Source of the DNA: Symbiodinium natans
Taxonomy: Eukaryota; Sar; Dinophyceae; Suessiales; Symbiodiniaceae
Length of the DNA: 64,000 nt
Assembly: GCA_905221605.1 (NCBI GenBank)
Contig: CAJNDS010002768.1
Location: 293,501 to 357,500 of the forward strand
Reading direction: 5' to 3'
Position numbers and translations under genes: made by a program. Below the pieces are notes generated by a model. That model was given only the letters and a program-made list of their open reading frames with translations. It searched no databases and was not told the origin of the DNA. Of the stretch, positions 31,301-35,457 are shown in pieces (the stretch's first letter is position 1; every line of letters begins with the position of its first letter).

Positions 31301-32649
31301 ATTAAAATATTGGGATGCTGCCCCTTATACTACTAACAGTCCCTACTTGGGATTAGAATAGGGGGCGGGGGGGGGGGGGGGGGTACTCGGATCCCTATTA
31401 AGGACTGTTAGTAGATCGGGGGACATGCCAAGTTATGGCCTTAGTTGAGAGATGGGTTTTATTGCTGGATTCCTCAACAGGACACCCGATAAAGGCACTA
31501 ACCAAGCGACGACCCAAGAGTAACCAAGGAATAACAATTGCCCTTTTTGGTGTGCAGGGGCTTATAGGGAACCCAATTAAGCCCGAAAAGAATGGAATAA
31601 GGGCCTACTCTGGGTCCAAGAGGTTTCAGAAGGAATCATATTTACACTCACAACAAAATCGCCAAGAAGAACAAAGCGAAAACACCTACTTCATTTAGCG
31701 TTTGGCGGGCTAAATACCGCCAAAATGGTAGACCCACGCAAGCCCGCCTGAACCCTGATCCTTACACCCGATAAACCCGAAACCCTAAACTCGAAACCTT
31801 AAACCCTAAACTACAATGCGGGTGGAGGAGCGTCTTGAAGGTTCCGCCCGGATGGATGACGAATCTGGAGGCAAAACTCACGGGCATGTCGGTGCTAACG
31901 TCGCCTTGGAACTCTCGGAGGCTGAGCTGTTTAGGGTTTAGGGTTTAGGGTTTAAGGGTTAAGGGTTAAGGGTTAAGGGTTTAGGGTTCAGGGTTTAGGG
32001 TTTAGGGGGGCTGAAGGAGTTTAGGGCGTTAACATGTTTAGGGTCTAGGGTTAGGGATGTGGGCAGGGTTTGGGGGGATTGAGGGTTTTCGTGCCAGTCC
32101 CAGCTTCGGAGGACGTATGCACATGGGATCCCGGCTAAGCCCTGACCTTTCCGAAGCCCTAAACCCTAGAACCTTCACTACCCTACAGAAAAAACTTCCC
32201 TAAACCCTAAACTTCAAAAAAGGAGCTTGAACGTGGCATCCGTCCAGGGGCTGGCTTGTCAGTTGAAGGTGGAACACCAAGGGTTTTGGTATTTTGGGTT
32301 TGGGGTGCAGGGTTTAGGGTTTGGGGTGTAGTAATTAGGTCAACACTGAACCAACAAAATCAGGGGAGGTAATTTTGCATCCGCTAAATCCTAAACCTTG
32401 AGGCAGGCGCACAGGCGAGTGCGTGCGAAACCGTAAGGCCCCTAAACCCTAAACCCTAAAACCCTAAAACCTGTAAACCCTGAGCCCCGGGTTTAGGCTC
32501 AGGGTCCTAAGCCCTTGTAAGACAACAGGAGCAGCACCCAATCACTCTGAGCCGTATGTCATCCCAGTGTCCCTCATGATTGCCCGAAGTCGTTTTGGTT
32601 GAGGTGACTCGCCGGCTGCGAGTCGCTGCGTGCTGCAGATTCCTGGAGC
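1..32649 (-). CDS. Voltage-sensor / cyclic-nucleotide-binding-domain (HCN/CNG-like) ion channel gene, many tiny exons, 3' end beyond window
   Basis: The gene encodes a plasma- or organelle-membrane cation channel subunit with six membrane helices and a C-terminal CNBD. Translating the non-repetitive islands on the minus strand from high to low coordinate gives, in channel order: pre-S1 (FVIHPGGTFK), S1, S2 (FWNADFVLAFLTGFY), S3 (TWMFFDLGLIAMDW), S4 with Arg/Lys at every third residue, S5 (NHLIACAW), turret, pore helix (YLYSLNWAFAQLGVG), S6, C-linker (AYLAHNNIP), HPLF-like segment (LQHQPLVWQ), CNBD strands (DVIFLTCGRAETAYLLLRG) and the final LW..WVHLG / DLEAEEV segments. Exon phases match at most joins. 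Introns are mainly telomere-like repeats plus two LTR retrotransposons. The start codon and extreme N-terminus are not located, a few joins are ambiguous, and the stop lies beyond position 1. The motif order is what I see in the sequence; the family assignment rests on recalled HCN/CNG architecture. Confidence 0.85.
1238..1415 (-). CDS. Exon-like island inside the channel gene, not placed
   Basis: The minus frame is open for about 55 codons with protein-like composition (for example SVWQNFAVYETTVEATEIV). It lies between the last two channel exons, but I cannot fit it to the channel family or find decisive splice sites. It may be an alternative exon, a captured gene fragment or chance. The plus strand is also open over about 95 codons but looks less protein-like. 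Confidence 0.35.
1582..1639 (-). CDS. Channel gene exon: distal CNBD segment
   Basis: 58 nt. The acceptor is CAAGAG|G and the donor is GT (CTTG|GTCCGA). It encodes LWVAEVCLWMPWVHLG, matching the 'W.xEa.LW..W.H.G' motif that follows the CNBD core in alveolate CNG-type channels. Confidence 0.8.
2877..2954 (-). CDS. Channel gene exon: CNBD beta-strands
   Basis: The acceptor is CTTCGAG|G. It encodes DVIFLTCGRAETAYLLLRG and then ALTYFHD, the core 'GDxIF..G..a..myfl.sG.l.y' of a CNBD. The 3' boundary is one of two in-phase GA sites at about 2876-2879. Confidence 0.85.
3480..3572 (+). repeat. 8-bp tandem GGGGTTTC
   Basis: About a dozen units of a telomere-unit variant with C replacing AG. Confidence 0.95.
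3865..3918 (-). CDS. Channel gene exon: CNBD entry helix
   Basis: 18 codons, phase 0-0. The acceptor is GTCAGAG|G and the donor is GT (CGCCAG|GTTTCC). It encodes ALHRLAQHSLSSLVVARQ, the helix and first strand before the 'DVIF' strand. Confidence 0.82.
4402..4435 (-). CDS. Channel gene exon: micro-exon before CNBD
   Basis: 34 nt, G plus 11 codons (LLENPDLQIMQ). The acceptor is CGACAG|G and the donor is GC (CAG|GCAAGA). It completes the AG left by the previous exon and delivers phase 0 to the next. The same frame is open for about 30 codons upstream inside the intron, which I treat as chance. Confidence 0.75.
4726..4857. mobile_element. MITE family C copy split by telomere-like repeat
   Basis: AGTAACCTAGG...ACCCCTTTTTTGGG, then CCCTAAA units, then GGGCACTAAGGGCGTACTCTG. 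Confidence 0.66.
6009..6075. mobile_element. MITE family B diverged fragment
   Basis: Diverged version of the family B left half (CCCAGCAACC, then GGGGGTTGGCTATTTAATAAG). Confidence 0.55.
6099..6202. mobile_element. MITE family A copy (hairpin element)
   Basis: 104 bp with long inverted ends TTGGGATGTTCCCCCTTA... and their complement. Related copies lie at 31310-31431 and 40660-40757, with a half copy near 7326-7361. Confidence 0.8.
6335..6390 (-). CDS. Channel gene exon: segment leading into the CNBD
   Basis: 56 nt. The acceptor is CAGCAG|G. The donor is the GT of a telomere-like unit (CAGAG|GTTTAG). It encodes EIRQKVTQFLQHQPLVWQ, corresponding to the 'L..HPLF' segment in front of the CNBD. 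Confidence 0.82.
6585..6680 (-). CDS. Channel gene exon: C-linker 'LSE' segment (5' boundary uncertain)
   Basis: Open reading of more than 30 codons with QCWVLCELSELSRRLQG, matching the 'LLxLSExLxxEL' segment between C-linker and CNBD. The donor is GA (GGC|GAGCCT), and GAG is repeated at the next exon start. The reading frame also stays open upstream to about 6710 and downstream to about 6490. Confidence 0.75.
7326..7361. mobile_element. MITE family A half copy
   Basis: Only the right arm is present (GGACTGTTAGTACAAGGGGG), then telomere-like repeats. Confidence 0.6.
7587..7617 (-). CDS. Channel gene exon: C-linker continuation (small)
   Basis: About 31 nt encoding PIRVKVQEAA. Joined to the previous exon it gives IPQDPIRVKV, resembling the 'IP.dl..RV' pattern. 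The acceptor AAAG|T lacks the usual G, and a GA donor is proposed. The boundaries are the weakest in this model. Confidence 0.55.
7872..7933 (-). CDS. Channel gene exon: C-linker
   Basis: 62 nt. The acceptor is CCAGAG|G and the likely donor is GC (CAGGA|GCACAG). It encodes DENTEFRLLRAYLAHNNIPQ, the 'lr.yl..h.IP' C-linker helix that follows S6. Confidence 0.85.
8021..8297 (-). repeat. Element 1 3' LTR
   Basis: 277 bp. By eye it differs from its partner only at one G/A near 8083 and one G/A near 8167. Confidence 0.93.
8298..8317 (-). promoter_or_regulatory. Element 1 polypurine tract
   Basis: Minus strand GAAGGAGCGAAGGAGGAG lies immediately before the 3' LTR, where plus-strand priming is expected. 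Confidence 0.75.
10195..10252. repeat. 29-bp tandem duplication breaking gag
   Basis: Two identical 29-bp copies (10195-10223 and 10224-10252). Because 29 is not a multiple of three, the upstream gag frame stops two codons after the shared TRGVLEG. Confidence 0.95.
11606..11618 (-). promoter_or_regulatory. Element 1 primer binding site (initiator tRNA-Met half molecule)
   Basis: The plus strand reads TGGGCTCATAACC, the anticodon stem-loop of eukaryotic initiator tRNA-Met (anticodon CAT), directly abutting the LTR. Drosophila copia and yeast Ty5 are known to prime with such an internally cut initiator tRNA. The same 13 bases abut the LTR of element 2. Confidence 0.85.
11619..11895 (-). repeat. 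Element 1 5' LTR
   Basis: 277 bp, TG...CA. It contains an in-frame ATG (11701) whose frame runs out through the primer site into gag. Confidence 0.93.
12027..12095. mobile_element. MITE family E end fragment
   Basis: Shares GTAGGGAATGAGGGAATGAGG and the following GTACCCT..TCCCCAT with the inner right end of the 34372 element. Confidence 0.6.
12648..12756 (-). CDS. Channel gene exon: S6
   Basis: 109 nt. The acceptor is ACTTCAG|G and the donor is GA (AAAGAG|GAGCGC). It encodes GVEVLIAFRSLMASAGIIS and then MAGLSKIKE, the S6 helix entering the C-linker. AGAGGA is repeated at the donor and at the next acceptor. The following intron contains LTR element 1. Confidence 0.87.
13260..13358 (+). repeat. 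Near-perfect TTTAGGG array
   Basis: About 13 consecutive units with one contracted copy near the right end. It lies in the channel intron between the S6 and pore exons. Confidence 0.97.
14077..14175. mobile_element. MITE family B partial copy
   Basis: It shares about 90 bases with the 28087 copy (AGTAACCATAT..TGATAAGGGCACCC) but lacks the right terminal repeat. Confidence 0.7.
14216..14322 (-). CDS. Channel gene exon: pore helix and selectivity region
   Basis: 107 nt. The acceptor is ACATGAG|G. It encodes LLQYLYSLNWAFAQLGVGSS and then NSSWALER. This has the Y..SL.WA pore-helix pattern but no GYG filter. The intron starts directly in a telomere-like unit. AGGGT is repeated at both intron ends, so the exact cut is ambiguous within 5 bases, but the spliced codon (AGG) is the same. 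Confidence 0.85.
15035..15089 (-). CDS. Channel gene exon: S5-pore turret
   Basis: 55 nt. The acceptor is CGAAAG|G and the donor is GA (CAG|GAGGAG). It encodes FGVSWLNPRNWVMEASLQ. A 10-bp direct repeat AGGAGGAGCC spans the 5' border of the following intron and the 5' border of the next exon. Confidence 0.8.
15122..15215 (+). repeat. 9-bp tandem GGGTAAGTA / GGGTTAGTA
   Basis: About ten units of a telomere-derived variant. Each GGGTAAGTA unit contains GTAAGT, a consensus 5' splice donor on the plus strand. It lies in the minus-strand channel intron next to the turret exon. Confidence 0.95.
15619..15676 (-). CDS. Channel gene exon: S5
   Basis: 58 nt. The acceptor is GACCAG|G. It encodes LWSSLMYLVVLNHLIACAW, the S5 helix with the 'NHxIACxW' signature. 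The GC donor (TG|GCTCCT) keeps frame with the turret exon; an alternative exon end a few codons further (AWLLGE) cannot be excluded. Confidence 0.82.
15806..16260 (+). other. Non-telomeric 450-bp segment with tRNA-like start (possible SINE)
   Basis: It begins with TGTAGCGACCAGATGGTTAGGATTC, which resembles a tRNA A-box region, followed by TGTTCGAAGTA, a weak B-box. The remainder is AT-rich and unique. A tRNA-derived SINE is possible; only one copy is visible, so this is tentative. Confidence 0.3.
16908..17130 (-). repeat. Element 2 3' LTR
   Basis: 223 bp; by eye one C/A difference from its partner (near 17096). Confidence 0.93.
17131..17138 (-). promoter_or_regulatory. Element 2 polypurine tract
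   Basis: Minus strand AGGGGGAG directly precedes the 3' LTR. Confidence 0.7.
17139..17500 (-). other. Element 2 3' untranslated segment
   Basis: About 360 bases between ORF3 and the polypurine tract, with only short shadow frames. Nothing further recognised. Confidence 0.6.
17501..19027 (-). CDS. Element 2 ORF3: 508-aa triple CCCH zinc-finger protein
   Basis: ATG lies nine bases after the TAG stop of ORF2, in the same frame, so stop readthrough would fuse them. Three CCCH fingers near residues 97-117, 129-148 and 155-174 (including CIQFARSGKCRYGDRCVFEH) are followed by an acidic then Lys-rich tail with basic clusters such as KKVKKKRK. Its role is probably RNA binding. The ORF ends about 370 bases before the 3' LTR. 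No enzymatic motif is seen. Confidence 0.82.
   Translation of the reverse strand: MKRPIKRVQKIGTRKALMKKFNVFGSSQHGSGVGGKPIMKVVGPRPGFPAVLQAPTTDSTSGEGSSPQVHGNVHVEHNRPMDRYEAERLEKRKKGFCYWFSKGKDRCKFGEDCKFIHSEDDVVLHSYWCKYYVAGRDCFAGWGCAFSHDATGVRCIQFARSGKCRYGDRCVFEHGVPLDEQRPRSPRTPPRDGPRRSSGANGGEKEISPEQFDDGEEYSMTYDDDTKMSELLMEAISILSNGKPDLARAEADPLFKLLKFKGDADQMDREWVSWTEEMLSVLELHEVVKSYDVSLEEVEEWVNDLRIWFERANLEEEKDPKRGKKRSLERESSKDIPAEKEVIETSETEVIVEEEAKKVKKKRKPVVIEDPYTLLVPKPKKMPAAIEKSGSSTNAAVSAGEKASRMRAKSIVGGKAKKKEKSQSPKKGEVVVVKGPEEKDRPPDVDEQASAAVSAELGQPCQAIEDAKREGLVSSIQRGVQDPVLTVSDLEYILLQLHLKIANNRKKK
19037..21763 (-). CDS. Element 2 ORF2: 908-aa protein of unknown function
   Basis: ATG start 47 nt after the ORF1 stop. 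Its frame is -1 relative to ORF1 and stays open back through the last eight ORF1 codons. The N-terminus is acidic, followed by a predicted helical segment near residues 45-105 (VTNVSDLQEFIFVEDLV, then KVTACKILQLVGEV) that might be helix-hairpin-helix or SAM-like. Then come a basic Arg/Lys/Pro-rich region, an imperfect internal repeat (VLPGQGVAGQ / VLPGHEVAGQ), and a mostly folded-looking region around 540-720. No polymerase, integrase or protease motif is present. I do not recognise the family. Confidence 0.8.
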   Translation of the reverse strand: MTNVSQKDGEKGVLDEEEADEQKNSVAASTSTQLHNPEEPIENWMARNQHLWVYTPHVSEVMITLGVTNVSDLQEFIFVEDLVDKGINKVTACKILQLVGEVRYRPGGPEKAVPSDASVRVQQSSGKKRTGRAAVRTLTQVREAEDSGAKTMPRGSYRELFDKVKYRDAWTLAQRSPLCVQKLKLVGVGMPPVNPPTKKYRSRSNPVKRGRPLLDKKQVRQVPRSRSQRRAQPAEVVEKPKPLELKPRGGLSYRFSRAWADVVDDDDQAEALVSYAASSSDSSEEETNAVHRMREILLQERDSLRTAIRGNVPMGGSSGPNAGQKKSVHLGKERDKASRGETRQEVTSQVFSLPQPSRRTEQSQKRARDGSVMVGSLAVGSTDEVLPGQGVAGQVNGSESAQVLPGHEVAGQETALEGAVQIPGEETDQNEGEGGSNDLRGDDAKNLDGGLVRSDLQQLLVKGLLNRIYWKVAVGKLPVGQRDCQKGSNKMDRNLVISMSSEGASEQDENLALEDDADQSMGDGAMVVLVYDPRTLIQSPTTDWVMRRGLTDRSIWPAMAYTAQRICAEMVQVDELNAQLNTGRLLFERRDQGYYCDLHHSFHDNPCLPVVGNYPLSVMGALLSPGLEKEFRDTGKFGTAMEAIAYDWSRSPGMEVHVELMARVANLVAPFLKLGGQGTVVNSEFLWQHGRDQMMEFLQAVTCADQLEVLWRRMDDDADEEVDPTGMVLEIPDQQDAVLDQGNNESLIPIEDVGGETLGDTGRDGKAPEVSPEEETSSGSSRLAGTRIFLWSVYSRVASNFSTQDRTTGKIFDSTKGYPGEGPNNGDNPSSKRNLPWISEDYLDEVVSKKMERSSDMDGLEGSVPGSEGSLEKVEVENVTASKILMALWKKGSRAGYRRLCRLNVSGC
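21811..25329 (-). CDS. Element 2 ORF1: 1172-aa acidic protein with WW, S1-like and three CCCH motifs
   Basis: It starts at an ATG 65 nt downstream of the 5' LTR, where gag would normally lie. Motifs seen: a WW-like segment near residues 205-236 (W..HF...GREYFYCLDTGDTRWVLP); a long Glu/Ser/Val-rich acidic stretch; an S1/OB-fold-like RNA-binding segment near 655-725 (GLVRCINGYGAFLDYG, then GDTVNGTVKRVEDDGT); and three CCCH zinc fingers near 964-986, 1058-1081 and 1112-1134 (CRFFNQGRCRNGDGCSYEH and similar). Together these suggest an RNA-binding protein, possibly packaging element RNA in place of gag. That role is inference; no capsid domain is recognised. Stop TAA at 21811-21813. Confidence 0.85.
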   Translation of the reverse strand: MATNWLRTGVASSSSNVGDQGDGGVKRSATGEKVVPNEEALVDVGGMRGEEKPVVEGLEDQMEAVLLRLLSKHGHLLRAAESAESTGAPTTSSSTSKMVEQGCQTELVGDVIPVSKRARNKVSFAAESGDLLTGEVEETAPVAATKSSILVVGDAEGVVPVAMVMSEGEILELEAARIQQESDEDLYAGGGGKASQAADLPIVDCDGKTWERHFHEDGREYFYCLDTGDTRWVLPKKTGMAGNSEGPGVGMGIVPVEDEPTLGATSSPSSTESSRAQQGSMESVNSGVNSVSEKDFSSTIGDSGLRGGGDAPTSGSPDEEGISGNRADIAEAQHLDREEMGMLSEGVAAVESVGPEEKMPNVEIGIVSATEERVVDVVPVVQEDGPGDLEDEEKKLCITTEEVSSFGAEKSAIQREKETSETAGDTVDKKDEAWSANEARVDAPDSTWSANEARVEVHMVVRSTGDCNNGAQVSAAADDGGSQVDALVQPEISREERNDKDYTGANEAAVVNDGGNSPLETMEPKEPAVEESVPAVDDQLNRPAAEENLPAAEGVTKDTNEGSTPMKGEALPSGSSPEVDTERTEADEAKPLAEKKGSPEIQEHKKDELVGLVEQDEQCDPKVKTKDAPGADDTEMVSEEHAKKVPRAGALESPGTHCYEEGDKITGLVRCINGYGAFLDYGDLNVLIPAEGNNVHQFQFGDTVNGTVKRVEDDGTIILDTFLVLEEDEEDSSSKLRKWKDSSWGTWWTGSWQTGQWYKGSDGQWDWKSEEPQSREWFAESKASSREQEEAEQKQLYGEKICRNLLEDETIDKDYVGKITGMLLSRSMDVIVECIADHAFLNNEARSAYNILLSDGWKPEEKERVGVEETTTFSRKQYHDALYELARKKRRFSGPVVGEAVAMLLSKGKDELWNELWLDTKRFLQELDGAVEEMSKRENRPIETYMDPDQYKKAHTTPKTVSLGYSKLCRFFNQGRCRNGDGCSYEHRRYGEGWPEGEPTEPKNSQKTGDEDGDIGGPPTDEGTVDEVQQEREDSAFRAQYNYGKGTSKGEPTLGETKKRLCLYYNQSGCKYGTACRFLHDDDVALEGTWEPGKSWDNASRRAIRDAGFHQCCFDYYLKGRCRVRFGCKYSHEEMSEDRLAQLKHLVNVANHVSFQRAKGLEIPDRNAFQHP
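25382..25394 (-). promoter_or_regulatory. Element 2 primer binding site (initiator tRNA-Met half molecule)
   Basis: TGGGCTCATAACC on the plus strand, abutting the LTR, identical to the element 1 site although the two LTRs are unrelated. Confidence 0.85.
25395..25617 (-). repeat. Element 2 5' LTR
   Basis: 223 bp; in element orientation it starts TGCGGAGC and ends CCCCCCGTA. Confidence 0.93.
25748..25855 (+). repeat. Near-perfect TTTAGGG array
   Basis: About 15 consecutive units, one of the longest in the window, just outside LTR element 2. Confidence 0.97.
25906..25967 (-). CDS. Channel gene exon: S4 second part and S4-S5 linker
   Basis: 62 nt. The acceptor is GTGCCAG|G and the donor is GT (CGCG|GTTGTG). 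It encodes LLRIVRAVKLRRAHEALQER, completing the arginine ladder. The following intron, about 10 kb long, contains LTR element 2. Confidence 0.9.
26683..26757. repeat. (CACG)n microsatellite
   Basis: CACG/CACA units, about 75 bases, in the S4-region intron. Confidence 0.93.
26962..27002 (-). CDS. Channel gene exon: S4 voltage sensor, first part
   Basis: 13 codons plus AG. The acceptor is TTTTGACAG|G and the donor is GC (CTCAG|GCGCC). It encodes DDWSRALRMLRFL. With the next exon it gives R-x-x-R periodicity across seven basic positions. CAGGC occurs at both ends of the intron. Confidence 0.88.
28010..28067 (-). CDS. Channel gene exon: S3 (3' boundary uncertain)
   Basis: The acceptor is ATCAAG|G. 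It encodes TWMFFDLGLIAMDWTFFVI, a textbook S3. Several in-phase GA or GC donors follow between 28009 and about 27965, so the S3-S4 loop length is unresolved; the frame stays open to about 27965. Confidence 0.85.
28087..28207. mobile_element. MITE family B copy
   Basis: 121 bp with a perfect 14-bp terminal inverted repeat CTTGGTAGCCCAGT. It lies just 5' of the S3 exon on the minus strand. Related partial copies lie at 14077-14175 and 6009-6075. Confidence 0.82.
28243..28391. repeat. (GA)n / (GAAA)n purine microsatellite
   Basis: Pure purine strand of about 150 bases inside the channel intron between S2 and S3. Confidence 0.95.
28558..28673 (-). CDS. Channel gene exon: S2
   Basis: 38 codons plus two bases. 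The acceptor is CTGCAG|GAC and the donor is GA (GG|GACTCT). It encodes LFQLFWNADFVLAFLTGFY and then KPWRTACHYAG, the S2 plus S2-S3 loop. Joined to the next exon it gives HYAGTW, the conserved HYxxTW before S3. Confidence 0.9.
29049..29157. mobile_element. MITE family C copy
   Basis: CCCAAGAGTAACCTTGG...GAAGGGCCCACTCTG; diverged right end. Confidence 0.72.
29546..29608 (-). CDS. Channel gene exon: second half of S1
   Basis: 21 codons, phase 0 at both ends. The acceptor is TACCGAG|G and the donor is GA (ATG|GACAGG). It encodes DLIVIPLGAFNMPKSDFMQ, matching the D-L-(V/I)-x-I-P-L-x-A-F end of S1. The triplet GAC is repeated at the start of this intron and at the start of the next exon. Confidence 0.85.
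30235..30281 (-). CDS. Channel gene exon: first half of S1
   Basis: 47 nt. The acceptor is the TTTAG of a telomere-like repeat unit, and the first two bases GG complete the T left by the previous exon. It encodes RLWNFIVAFGVFY. The donor is GC (TAT|GCCACT), which puts Y directly before the D of the next exon, the usual 'YD' in S1. Confidence 0.8.
31170..31309 (+). other. Extremely AT-rich 140-bp island
   Basis: Composition is unlike anything around it: about 85% A+T, with runs such as AACAATAATAATAATATTTT. An open frame rich in Asn, Ile and Lys crosses it. It abuts MITE copy A. It could be organellar DNA or a very AT-rich foreign insert; the origin is not recognised. Confidence 0.6.
31310..31431. 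mobile_element. MITE family A copy with internal poly-G
   Basis: The inverted ends match the other family A copies; a run of about 20 G interrupts the middle. Confidence 0.75.
31511..31620. mobile_element. MITE family C copy
   Basis: GACCCAAGAGTAACC...GGAATAAGGGCCTACTCTGGGTCC; same layout as the 48399 copy. Confidence 0.75.
31816..31927 (-). CDS. Channel gene exon: cytosolic segment just before S1
   Basis: Open through 37 codons plus one base. It encodes SFASRFVIHPGGTFKTLL, the 'fviHP.s.fr' segment that precedes S1 in CNG-like channels. The donor is GT (CATT|GTAGTT). The acceptor is either AAACAG at 31928 or CAAG|GC about 20 bases inside. The plus strand is also open here, but the minus reading fits the channel order. 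Confidence 0.75.
32553..32649 (-). CDS. Channel gene, candidate N-terminal exon
   Basis: 32 codons plus one base, preceded by GCCGCAG acceptor and followed by a GC donor (TACG|GCTCAG). It ends with the cytosolic segment AIMRDTGMTYG. The phase (+1) would join the next exon if that exon begins at its internal AAG|GC site. Upstream linkage is unknown. Confidence 0.55.
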
Positions 32650-34371
32650 CTGCGGCCATAGACCCCAGTGACCAGTGACTAGCCCAAGGGTATAGGGTTT
32701 AGGGTTTAGAGTTTAGGGATTAGGGTTTAGGGTAGGGTTTAGGCTTTGCCTAGTTCATGGTTGGGATAGCACTGAAACGTAAATTTATTCTTACTGCGTT
32801 TTAGTACCCTTAAACATTTAAAATGTAACCGAACTATGACAAAGTTTAAGGTTCAGGGTTTAGGCCGATAAGCTACGAAGCTTTCAGGAGGGTTCGGAGC
32901 CTGACTGCTGCCCTAAACCCTACTTGTAACATCTAAAACCCTCAAACCCTAAACCCTAAAATCCGAAAACCCTAAGATCCTAAAACCCGAAGAACCCTAA
33001 AACCACAAAAAACCGTGAAACCCTAAACTCAAGTATACGATTGCACAAGTTTTGGTGCAATTGGGGACCACCTCAGCAGGAGCCAGAGATACCTACCCCA
33101 AACCCTAAACCCTAAACCCAAGCTTCACTTCAAGATCAACAACCTCAACCAAAGCCCTACTCCCATGAGCCCCAGACCCGTTCCATCCCAACAGCTCAAC
33201 CCAACACACGTCTTAGGGTTTGGGGTTTAGGGTTTAGGGTTTAGGGTTTAGGATTTAGGGTTTGCAGGGTTTATGGTTTCGGGTTTAGGGTCTAGGGTTA
33301 GGATCTTAGGGTAGATACATGGTCCTTGAGTATGGGCCCCCTTAAAAGGGGACCCCTTCTCTACCCCTGTATACCCTCTACATCTCAAGGGCCTATGCTG
33401 CAGAACCCTTTACTGGACGTAAGGGACCATGGCCAGGGATCATGCAACTACCCCTCAGAGCATGGGTCGGTCTGGACATTGGGGTCCTTTTTGGGAGTAC
33501 GGTTTTAGTGTTTAGGGTTTAGGGTTTAGGGCCGTACTATGTTTACGACCCAAAGGGACCCGGGTTTAGAGAACTACCCACGTGAGAACGCGAGACACGG
33601 CCACCGGCAACTTGTTTCGGTTTCTGCACCCGAACAACCCCATACTCAAGAGAAGGTCAAGGTCTGAATCAGGCTTCATGAAGGGTTTAGGGCTTTAGAA
33701 TGTACGGTTTCGGCCGAATTTCCTAGACTAAACCCGCCACCCTAAACCCTAAACCCTAAACCCTAAACCCTAAACCCTAAACCCTAAACCCTAAACCGAA
33801 AATTCAAACCCTAAACCCCTAAACCCTAAACCCTAAACCCTAAACCCTAAAACCCTAAAACCCTAAACCCTAAACTTTAAATGGATGGGGGGGAGGAAGT
33901 CTCAGAACAGGGCTGGCTGGTCGTCGGACCCCCCAAATAGAACAGAAGACCATGGGATGCAGGGTGCACGGGAGCCTGTCCAATCAGCCCAGCAGCCATA
34001 TAACTTGAGCTCCTGCACGTTTGTTCAGGGTTTAGGGTTTAGGGTTTAGGGTTTAGGGTTCAGGGAGGGACGGGGGGGGGGGGGGGGCAGCCTCAGACCC
34101 CGTAACCCCCTAAGGGGCTCTAACCCGCCAAGCCGAGGCCCCCAAACCCCAACGCGAAAAGCACCCAATGCCCCAAAAGCCCCAAAAAGCCCAAAAAGCC
34201 CCAAAAGCCCCCAAAAGCCCCCCCCCAAAACCCTTAGACCTACAAACCTTGCAAATTGCACAGGGTTTTGGGGACGTGCTTTGCAGGGCAGAGGATGTCA
34301 GGTTCGCTCGGGCTTGGAAGTTTGTGTTGCAGAGACTTCATCTCCCAAGGAGCGCAGAATTCTTGCAAGAA

Positions 34372-34860
34372 CTTACTGTTGGTTAGTAGGGAATGAGAGA
34401 ATGAGGCTCAATTCTACTACGAAAACCTATCGCTTTACTGCTTATGAGATCCTAGACCTGGAACCGCCCCCTAAATACACCCGAATTCCTAAACCTGTTT
34501 CCTTTCTTTAGGACCTATAGACTAAAGAGTGAGAGTGCTCCTTTTCTAGGAACTGCTCTTCGGGTGGCAAAATGGGTATCGTAGGGGTATCGCTTTGAGT
34601 ATCACTCTGGAATAAGACCCAACCACGAAATCATGACATTTCTGCAGAACGACTACTAGATTCAAGATTGAGGGTATCGCTTTTGGGGGGGGGGGGGCCT
34701 ATCGCTTTCCGAGGTTTTAGGCATGAACGTGGATTTTTATCTCCGCCACAAGAAACCTCCTGCAACGTAATTAAAGTGCTCGCTCATAGAATCCCTTGAA
34801 GGGTATACATGGGGAATATAGGGTACCTCATTCCCTCATTCCCGACTAACCAACAGTAAG
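34372..34860. mobile_element. MITE family E, 489 bp, 35-bp inverted ends
   Basis: The ends CTTACTGTTGGTTAG... match their complement at 33 of 35 positions and are flanked by AGAA on both sides. No coding capacity is seen inside. A related end fragment lies at 12027-12095. Confidence 0.88.
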
Positions 34861-35224
34861 AGAAACTCTTGTTGTTTCTGCGTCTGGTGTCCTACATCCT
34901 ACGAAACGCGGTAGACACTGGGATTGGAAAGCTTCTTATTCTTTATTCAGAAAGATTCTAGCTTTTTGTATATACAGATAATAATGCCTAATTGGGCCCT
35001 TGATTTCGTGAAAAACTCGAAATCCTGAACACTATAAACACAAAAAACCTGTACACCCTAAAGCCTAACACCCTTAACCCCTTTGGCCCGTGTAACCCTA
35101 AACCCTAAGGCCTAAGGCCTGAACCCTAAGGCCTAAACCCTAAGGCCTAAGGCCTAAGGCCTAAGGCCTAAACCCCTAAGGCCTTAGGGCCTTAGGGCCT
35201 AAGGCCTATTTATCGAACACCAAC

Positions 35225-35275
35225 CTGTGCAGATGAAGATTCAAGGACCAAGTCCGGGATCAGGGGTTGCTGCGA
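35225..35275 (-). CDS. Exon-like island (possible N-terminal channel exon or upstream gene)
   Basis: 17 codons with acceptor CTTCAG and donor CAG|GTTGG, encoding QQPLIPDLVLESSSAQ. Its phase would suit the 32553 exon, but linkage is unproven. Confidence 0.45.
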
Positions 35276-35457
35276 CTGAAGGGTTTGGGGTTGGGTTTTG
35301 TTTGGGGTTTAGGGGTGCAATGAACACCCCAAACCCTAAACCCTGAACGCTGACCGCTGAACCCTAAACCCTAAACCCTAAACCCTAAACCCTAAACCCT
35401 AAACCCTACACCCTAAACCCTAAACCCTAAACCCTAAACCCTAAACCCCCGGGGTGT

